DNA from: Dirofilaria immitis
Lineage: Eukaryota; Nematoda; Chromadorea; Rhabditida; Onchocercidae
DNA length: 64,000 nucleotides
Reading direction: 5' to 3'
Assembly (NCBI GenBank): GCA_024305405.1
Contig: JAKNDB010000079.1
Location: 1,298,001 to 1,362,000, forward strand
The position numbers and the translations under genes are program-made. This document shows, piece after piece, positions 57,301 through 64,000 of this stretch (positions are counted from its first letter, which is position 1; every line of letters begins with the position of its first letter). A model generated the notes under the pieces. It was given only the letters and a program-made list of their open reading frames with translations. It was not told where the DNA came from and searched no databases.

Positions 57301-60167
57301 TATAAAAACTGAAAAATCCAAGAAGTAATTGTTGAGCTTTTGACTTCGCAAGCATTTATTTAACAGTGACAATTCTACTGATTAACTTGAATCCATTAAC
57401 AATTAGTTTGAGAAATTCACTTCATCCTAATTTAAAATAAGTAATTTGGATTAGACAAATGATAAAATTTAACTTACAGTGTCAACGACATGAGCACCAC
57501 ACACAATACCTTCTTCATTTTTAGTAATTTGCTAACTTTGACATGATTTGTGGCTTTTGCGCCATGACGTATTGCGGATAAAATTATTGCAAGATTCATA
57601 CGAGCATCATCGTGTTGACCTAGAATGACAAAATTTAATAATAATACGAAAAAATTCTATTAACCTAATTAATTTATATGTTTGTTTTCTTGCTAAAACT
57701 TATTGATATCTAAATCCACAACAACAACGATAATATAATAATAAATAATTTCCGAAATGAAAAGTCTTTAATTAAAATCTATTAATGTAAAGGTTTATTA
57801 CAATAAGAATTTTAAATTTATTAACCCTACAATAGCCATTCAAATATATCTAGATATAAACACTTAAGTTTTGAGAAAAGATTTAAAATTAAATTTCTGA
57901 AAAATTGTGAAAAAAATCAGATGCTAAATAAATATTAAATGCTTAGCTAACTGACCATCATAATACATTAAAGCTCCAACTAATGATTCTTTTTCAACAT
58001 CGGAAAAAGCTCCAATGCTTGGCTCTTATTTATGTAGTAGGATTTTTTAGTACTCGTCGTCCAGAAACAATATCATACGCCTTTATACCAAGCCAATAGT
58101 ATGGTACTTGCCATAATCTACAATGTCATTTTACAAAATAAATATTATAAAATAATCAGTTGTTTGCAATATTTCATAATAACCTGACCTAGCTATCATA
58201 TATATATTTTAAATATGATTAGCAAATTATCTGATACAATTTATATATATATAGATATATAGATTATCGGTAACTAATCTACAGTCTATGGCAAAATTGA
58301 ATAAATCTATTAAAATGACAAGGTGATTTGATTAACCGATACTTCTAGGTAAACATGTAAATTACAATTTCAAATCTGACAAATAATCTTATCGATATTT
58401 TTCTTATCTCTTTTAAGTTTGCTTTCACAAATAAATTATATCAAATAATTTGCTAATCATATTTGAAACGCAGTTATAAATTTCATAAAGTTAACAATAT
58501 GCTTCTGTTTTCTTAATTAAATCATCACTATTTTACATATTTATCACTAAGATAATATTGCACTATATATTCTATAAAACTAGTGTTGCATTATATATTC
58601 CATAAAACTAACTACCATATTAAAATATTCCATAAAAAAATTACTTGTAAATAGGTAACATAATAGGTAAGGCATATGCTAGATGAGGTGCACAATGAAT
58701 GAGATTAGCACGCTCGAATAAAGCTTCTTTAACCATTCGATATTGTTCAATATCCAAACCAAATATTGCCGCTTGAAGATATCGTACACCACCATGTATC
58801 AATTTTGTACTTCGTGAGCTTGTACCGCTCGAGAAATCATCCAATTCAACTAAGGCTGTTTTGAGACCTATAAGATTTTCAATGCATTTTTAAAATTTTC
58901 TTCTAATTGCTGCATTAAGATTTGCTAATGAAAATTTCTGATTTTTTTATAATTCTTAAATAAAAATTCTAATTTTTTCTAGAAAAAAAATCTAATTATT
59001 CGAAATGAAATAAATGTAAGAAGCAATATGATTAATATATTCGGAAATTTTTTAAAAATTTAAAACCTTTTCTATTCTAATTTTCAAATAATATCTCCTT
59101 ACCATAATAAAACCTTAAAAAATAATTCATAAGTGAAATTATAGTGATTTGATTCTTTGAATTTTTTACCTACATCATATTATTCAAACTGAAGAATAGC
59201 CATGAGTGTAACAATTAGATATTAAAAAAGAGAACAAAATATATTAATGTTATTTTTATTTATTTATTCATCATTTATCTATCAGTATCAATATTTATTA
59301 ATTTATTTATACCTCGAGTTTGAGCATCCAAAGCAACACCAGCACCGGTGGCACCACCACCAATTACTAGCACATCGAATTCATCATTTTTAGCGACTAA
59401 ATAATAAAATATATCAATTAATTAATGAAATATTTTAAAATAATTTAATAAAGATTAGCTCAAAGATATTTCATTATCATTCTTTATATACTATAATTGT
59501 ATATAAAGCATCAATTAATAGATAATATCAAATAAAAACATGTAAAAATGATCAATTCCTGCTAAAATTAATAAAATACATTAATAAATACTTTTTTCAA
59601 AAAAGAAAAATTATTTCATTTGAGCATATTTTAATGCGTTAATAATATGAAATAAATATACATGAATTAAATCCGTTCGCGTAGGTAATTGTCCAGAAAG
59701 TCGTTTGTTAAGTTGGATGTGAATATCTCCATTATCAGCCTATAATGAATATTTTTATAAAATTTATAATTAAACAATTAAAATGAATTAAAAGAATTGA
59801 AAGAATTCAAGAATCAAGAAAAAATTAAATAATTTTTGAAAGTATAAATCGAATAAATATGAAATATTAATTACTATTAAAGAATTAATCTAATCCAATC
59901 CAAATGCAAAGTTAACTTTTATAAAAAAATTATTAAAAGTAGGAAAAAAGATTATTTTTGAAGTTAAATTTCCAATAAATTGTGAAGGTGTTTTTCTCTC
60001 TTTAAATAATTTACCAAAATTTTATGAAAACGAGATGAACCATCTAAATCAATTTGTAATAATGAAAATGCTGCTGTAACTGCTATACCACCGCCACCAA
60101 TAATTAGTAAACGTCGTAATACTCCACGATTGGCAACAGAAAATATTTTCGTATACCATGATACCAT
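54354..60167 (-). CDS. GPD2: Mitochondrial FAD-dependent glycerol-3-phosphate dehydrogenase
   Basis: Oxidises glycerol-3-phosphate to dihydroxyacetone phosphate at the inner mitochondrial membrane and passes electrons to ubiquinone. Fifteen exons (minus): 60167-60015, 59739-59662, 59396-59313, 58867-58645, 58117-57956, 57619-57478, 57203-57052, 56932-56739, 56653-56520, 56319-56142, 56009-55878, 55637-55479, 55134-54946, 54801-54703, 54464-54354. The product is about 731 residues, close to the usual animal length. Near the N-terminus is a hydrophobic segment (residues about 18-38). The FAD-binding signature [16 protein letters not shown] is at about residues 89-106, followed by [17 protein letters not shown]; the second family signature [11 protein letters not shown] spans exons 9-10. 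Two EF-hand loops lie at about 645-656 ([12 protein letters not shown]) and 681-692 ([12 protein letters not shown]), so calcium control is expected. The C-terminus ends RSGGGI before TAG. Six single bases are missing in short homopolymers (exons 3, 5 twice, 6, 9 and 10), while all splice sites are intact. I regard the gene as functional with sequence errors. Confidence 0.95.
58211..58464. mobile_element. MITE-like inverted repeat in GPD2 intron 4
   Basis: The 34-bp arms at 58211-58244 and 58431-58464 are reverse complements with two mismatches (core AAATATGATTAGCAAATTAT), separated by 186 bp of AT-rich non-coding DNA. This is the form of a small non-autonomous DNA transposon remnant. I could not see a target-site duplication. 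Confidence 0.5.
58557..58640. repeat. Short tandem repeat, about 28-bp unit
   Basis: Two good copies of a unit with TTGCA-TATATATTC-ATAAAACTA start at about 58558 and 58586. A degenerate third copy lies near 58614, close to the end of GPD2 exon 4. Confidence 0.6.
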
Positions 60168-60282
60168 CACGTTTTTTGCCGATAATTAACACCTAAAAAT
60201 ATCATTTAAAAACAAAAACTTTTTTTCAGAAAATTTGCTCACTTTTAAAAGATATGAATAGCAACGTTATCATAAAATCAAC

Positions 60283-60612
60283 AAATTGATATCATAATAT
60301 AAATGGATATATATTGCAACAATATAAACAGTATGATATTATAAGAGATTGTTTAATTTCGATTTCAAATTTTTATTTCTTATTGTATTTGAAATATTCA
60401 ATTCAGATTTATAAATATTATTTTAACGCTTTTTCAAATAGGTATGAAGAAAATATTTTAAAAATTAATAAATTGACATCACAATATAAAAATGCTTTGT
60501 TATTACAATATAAACAAAATAATATTATAAGAATTGCTTAATTTTAATTCAAAATTTTTATTTATTTTATATATGAAATATTCAATTTGCATTTATAAAT
60601 GCTATTTAAATT
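60283..60612. repeat. Diverged direct repeat of about 142 bp upstream of GPD2
   Basis: The segment 60283-60424 and the segment 60470-60612 share a colinear series of blocks (AAATTGA-ATCA-AATATAAA, ACAATATAAACA, AATATTATAAGA, GAAATATTCAATT, CATTTATAAAT) at a spacing of 187 bp. It lies about 115 bp 5' of the GPD2 start codon, so it forms part of its presumed promoter region. Confidence 0.65.
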
Positions 60613-60619
60613 TTCTTAA

Positions 60620-62200
60620 AGATTTAGGAATTTTAATAAAAATACTAAATCTGAAGAATTATTAATTTCACAAATTGATGTAATTTTGGATTGCAAATAT
60701 CCAAGAAGTACAATATTGAAAAATTCATAAAAGTTCGTAAAATATTGATTTTCGCTATTTTCTTTCTAAAATATTAGTGAATTTGCAGATAACATATAAA
60801 AATGAATTTCCAAAAAAAAGGAAAAAGAAAATTGAAAAACATTAAAAAGTTCATAAATTAGACAAATGTTTGATTTTTTTCCGGATATTCAAGGATACAA
60901 TTCTTTAATTTCGGAAAAATCAAAAGGAATTCTGAAATAATTGTCAAATAATTTAATGATAAAATCATTGAATAATAAATGATGTAATTGGAAGCAATGA
61001 AAAAAGTGTAAAAATTCCTTTGTTTTAAATTTTCAGTTTATCAAAATAGGTTAGAAAGTACAGCAATCAATCAATCGATCAATTTCACATTCCATCGCTA
61101 AAATTAAACACAATTTTTTTAAACATTATTTAATTGTATTAAATGTATCATATCACTTAGAGAATTTCTAATCTATTAAAGATAGTCAAAATTGAAGAGC
61201 AAAAATCAGAAGTCAGAAATCAAATAGATCTACAAAATGAAGAAGTGAAAGAAAAAAGTAGAAACGATTCACTCTAATAATTTAAAGTTTTTTCATATCG
61301 TTTTCATTATTTTACTTTTATTTCTTCTTCTTCTTCTTCTTCTTGCTATATAATTTATTGATTTCTAATTACTGTATCTCATTTTATTCTATAATAAATT
61401 AACATAGTAATGATTGCTGTATTTATGTATTATGAATTATCTTTTATCACCTTTTAATGATCTTTCTTCATAACATATTGAAAAATATTGAATGGATAAC
61501 AATTCGTCCATTAAATATTTTATAAAACAAATCAATGACAAAAAAAAAAGATTAATTATACAAAATTTGAAAAGCTCAAAATGGAAATACCGGAAATATA
61601 GATTAATTATTGATAATGAAATATAGATTGGTAAAATATTGAAAAATTATCAAATATTTGAAAAAATAGTAAAAATGTTGAAAGAAAGAAATTGATTACT
61701 TGAAAAAATACCACAATATTTTCGAAAATTTTACGATAAAGTCAGCTAAAATTACATCGTGCAGCAGTGGAACAAAATAGAAAACGAAAAAGCAAAAATG
61801 AAAAACAAAACATTGAAAAAATAAAAATAATAAATAAATTTGAGTAAAGGACATCTAAGCATTAAAATATTAAAAATAGCAGAATTTTTTGATAAGTATT
61901 AAATTTTGCCGATAAATAAAAAATATCGATTAAGAGAAATGAAGTTATAATATGAATATGAAATTTATAAAACTTATCAAAGAAAAAAAACAGTTAATTA
62001 TTCGGCTATTTAATTTTTTTAATCCAAATCTTTTAAAGAGTAAATTAAATTCATTTAACTAATTAATTAATTATTGTATAATTAATTAAATACTTCAATG
62101 ATATAGGAAATTTTTAGTTTTTATTATTTTCTATATTTCTATCTTATTTCATAATTAAATAGTTAATTAAGCGAATTACTTAAATCATGAAAGATTCATA
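60620..62200. other. AT-rich non-coding stretch
   Basis: No exon, RNA gene or strong repeat recognised apart from a short TTC run near 61321-61344. Confidence 0.5.
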
Positions 62201-62240
62201 AATGCTTGACTTCTTACGACTGTTTACATCTCTGATTCCT

Positions 62241-62267
62241 CCCTCCTCCCCTCCTCCTCCCTTCCCC
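62241..62267 (-). other. Potential G-quadruplex on the minus strand
   Basis: On the minus strand, four G runs of 4, 3, 4 and 3 are separated by loops of 2, 7 and 4 bases. This satisfies the usual G3+N1-7 pattern. It is the most C-rich stretch on the plus strand in this part of the window and lies about 2.1 kb 5' of the GPD2 start, on that gene's coding strand. Confidence 0.6.
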
Positions 62268-62438
62268 AAACGGGAATAACAACTATTCATCACTTTCGCT
62301 TTTTATTTACAACTGGCAATCCTGACAACAGGCTAAGGACCAATTCGCAAAGTTTAAAATTAAGTTGAATACAATGAAGAAATTTTCAGTCGATTATCGG
62401 ATTTTTACACTAACTCAATCAATTCGCTTTGCTTTCAG

Positions 62439-62503
62439 AGAAATGACAAGATCGACCAGAAGAGAATAGATTTGCAGCAAAAGAAACCATGTATCAAAGT
62501 GAT
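62439..62503 (+). other. Exon-like segment
   Basis: A 65-bp segment bounded by a strong acceptor (TTGCTTTCAG) and a consensus donor (GAT followed by GTAAGT). One frame is open (RNDKIDQKRIDLQQKK), the other two contain stops. It could be an internal or untranslated exon of a gene that continues beyond the window. I found no partner exon. Confidence 0.25.
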
Positions 62504-62716
62504 GTAAGTCCAAAACAACTAAACACATGTTATATACATACATACGAAAAATATTTCTCATCTGTGCACGTTGGTTCGCTAGCTTTATGTGTGGATGTGT
62601 ATATGAAGTAAGTACATAAGTTCACTCACGCCTACGTATGCGTGCATGCATTCATGCAAGAACATATGATGGGAACATGTGATCGGATTCAATCAAATTC
62701 ATATGAAATATTATGC

Positions 62717-63093
62717 ATGGATACACATAAAACAGATACAAAACAAGAAGCACTCAAATACCATAACACGTCTATGATTATACGACAAAAGTAACTGCGT
62801 TGCTGTCATTTCAAATGGTACTGCAGTGATCGGGCTTGGTATGTTATGGAAGGCAAAGCTGTTTTATTCAAGCACTTTGCTGATATTGATGCAGTCGATA
62901 TATAAGTTGATACAGAAGATATGGAAAGTTTTATCAATGCAATAAGATACCTTGGGCCAAGTTGGGGAGGAATAAATTTAGAAGATATAAGATCTCCTGA
63001 CTGCTTAATAATAGAAAAACGTCTAAACGAATTAATGGATATTCCATTTTATGATGACCTGCACGGAACTGCAGTGGTTGTATAATTGAAACT
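62717..63093 (+). pseudogene. maeB: Decayed bacterial malic enzyme fragment (probable Wolbachia insert)
   Basis: Broken remains of a bacterial NADP malic enzyme, which in bacteria converts malate to pyruvate and CO2. Read in order, the pieces are: an N-terminal segment (KQEALKYHN, 62717-62765), a deletion, then YDYTTK, a frameshift, NCVAVISNGTAVIGLG, a deletion that removes the NIG-to-KPV stretch, and VMEGKAVLFKHFADIDAVDI. An in-frame TAA follows, then VDTED..FINAIRYLGPS, GGINLEDIRSPDCLIIEKRL, NELMDIPF and DDLHGTAVV. The bacterial form DDQHGTA, rather than the eukaryotic NDDIQGTA, is what it resembles, with Q changed to L. Frameshifts, deletions and the stop show it is non-functional. Wolbachia is the likely donor because filarial nuclear genomes are known to carry such inserts, but the donor is inferred. 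Flanks are ordinary AT-rich nematode DNA. Confidence 0.82.
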
Positions 63094-63099
63094 TATGCA

Positions 63100-64000
63100 A
63101 GCTTACGCATGCATAAATATACATTTGTTTGAAATTCTACGCACTTCAATTCGTACGCTCAGGCGCAAACAAATTTTTACACGTACGTTTAATTTTGATG
63201 TTATCGATAAGCGTAATAAGTAAATATATTAAAGTTTGAAGCTAGTATTAAATTTGAAAAGAAAAATCACAATATTATTTTTAAAAAAGAAAGATGCATA
63301 TTATCGGATAATAAAATTAAATCATAAACAAATAAACATAATAGAATGTAACACATTGATAAAATAAAACAAGTAAACGACTAATATTCCACTAGCAAGG
63401 AGGTAATTCCTGCGGGAGAAGGCGAGGTATTCAGAATATTTCATTCCTTCTCGTAATGATATTCGGATACAGTGGTATGAATTAATTTAAAAGCATAAAA
63501 TCTCCGAGATTTAATGTTAACATTATAACTTTTAATCTTTAATAAATAGGTTAAAGGTTAATTCTATCTAACATCTCTGCTACGATATAATTTGTTCCTA
63601 TCAACAAAATGATTGTTTTTACAGTTTAAAATGAATCTCCCAGCAAATTAAATTTGTAAATTGATAATAATTAAATTTTAGAAATTAAATATTCTAATTT
63701 CTTAATGTGATGTTATGCAATACATTAAAATCTCATCATCATTATTAATTTAATTTTGTGGCTTTTTTAGAAAGGTGAAAAAAATTAGGCATTTATTCAA
63801 ATTCGAATTCAATAATTTGCTAATCAACTGATTAAGCCAACTTAAATTCAAATTTAATAATCGATATCTAATTGAATGAAATTACTGCTATGATTAAATG
63901 TTTATTTTTATTTTTATTATTCATTATTCATTCCTTTTATTTTTATGTATTTGATAACATTGATGATAATGATAAATCATGAAATATGCATTTATTTTGA
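63100..64000. other. AT-rich non-coding right end
   Basis: No exon or RNA gene recognised. The 150 bp just right of the malic enzyme remnant are somewhat richer in GC (ACGCATGC, CGTACGCTCAGGCGC) and could be further foreign or diverged sequence, but I cannot match them to anything. Confidence 0.4.

Noticed and set aside
54354..60167. GPD2 as a pseudogene
   Set aside because: Six frameshifts would normally suggest this, but all are single-base losses in homopolymers, all splice sites and motifs are intact and no other stop exists.

Overview
This is an AT-rich nuclear fragment from a nematode, most likely a filarial or other spirurid worm. Three things support that. There is a cuticle collagen with the nematode layout (N-terminal membrane segment, Gly-X-Y blocks broken by cysteine clusters). 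Introns are mostly bounded by GT and TTTCAG-type acceptors. A decayed piece of a bacterial malic enzyme gene, which I read as a nuclear insert of Wolbachia-like DNA, lies near the right end. Genus and species cannot be fixed from sequence reading alone.

Layout. 1-4,640 holds no gene I can support. 4,686-7,857 (minus) is a seven-exon cuticle collagen, with an LTR-like insertion in its enlarged third intron. 7,900-34,700 is a gene desert with simple repeats, minisatellites, palindromes and MITE-like inverted repeats, including an uninterrupted (ATT)n tract of 1,375 bp at 23,810-25,184. 34,805-49,598 (plus) is a thirty-exon gene for a large type I surface receptor with four Ig domains, five FN3 domains, a transmembrane segment and a long cytoplasmic tail; this is the layout of the DCC/neogenin/protogenin family (UNC-40 in worms). 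Its largest intron contains, on the opposite strand, an intronless cyclophilin peptidyl-prolyl isomerase (39,949-40,476). 54,354-60,167 (minus) is a complete fifteen-exon mitochondrial FAD-dependent glycerol-3-phosphate dehydrogenase (GPD2 type) with two C-terminal EF-hand loops. 62,717-63,093 (plus) is the bacterial malic enzyme remnant.

The genes do not form a pathway: collagen builds cuticle, the Ig/FN3 receptor acts in adhesion or guidance, the cyclophilin in protein folding, and GPD2 passes glycerol-phosphate electrons to the respiratory chain.

The main technical point is that the receptor and GPD2 genes each read perfectly across intact splice sites except at ten places, where exactly one base is missing, nine of them in A or T runs of 4-6 bases and one in a G pair. 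This one-sided pattern looks like homopolymer undercalling in a long-read assembly rather than pseudogene decay. It means that gene prediction in the rest of the window may also be compromised. The most biologically interesting items are the bacterial gene remnant, the nested antisense cyclophilin, the collagen with a 14-residue SAESKK-type repeat, and the giant pure ATT tract.
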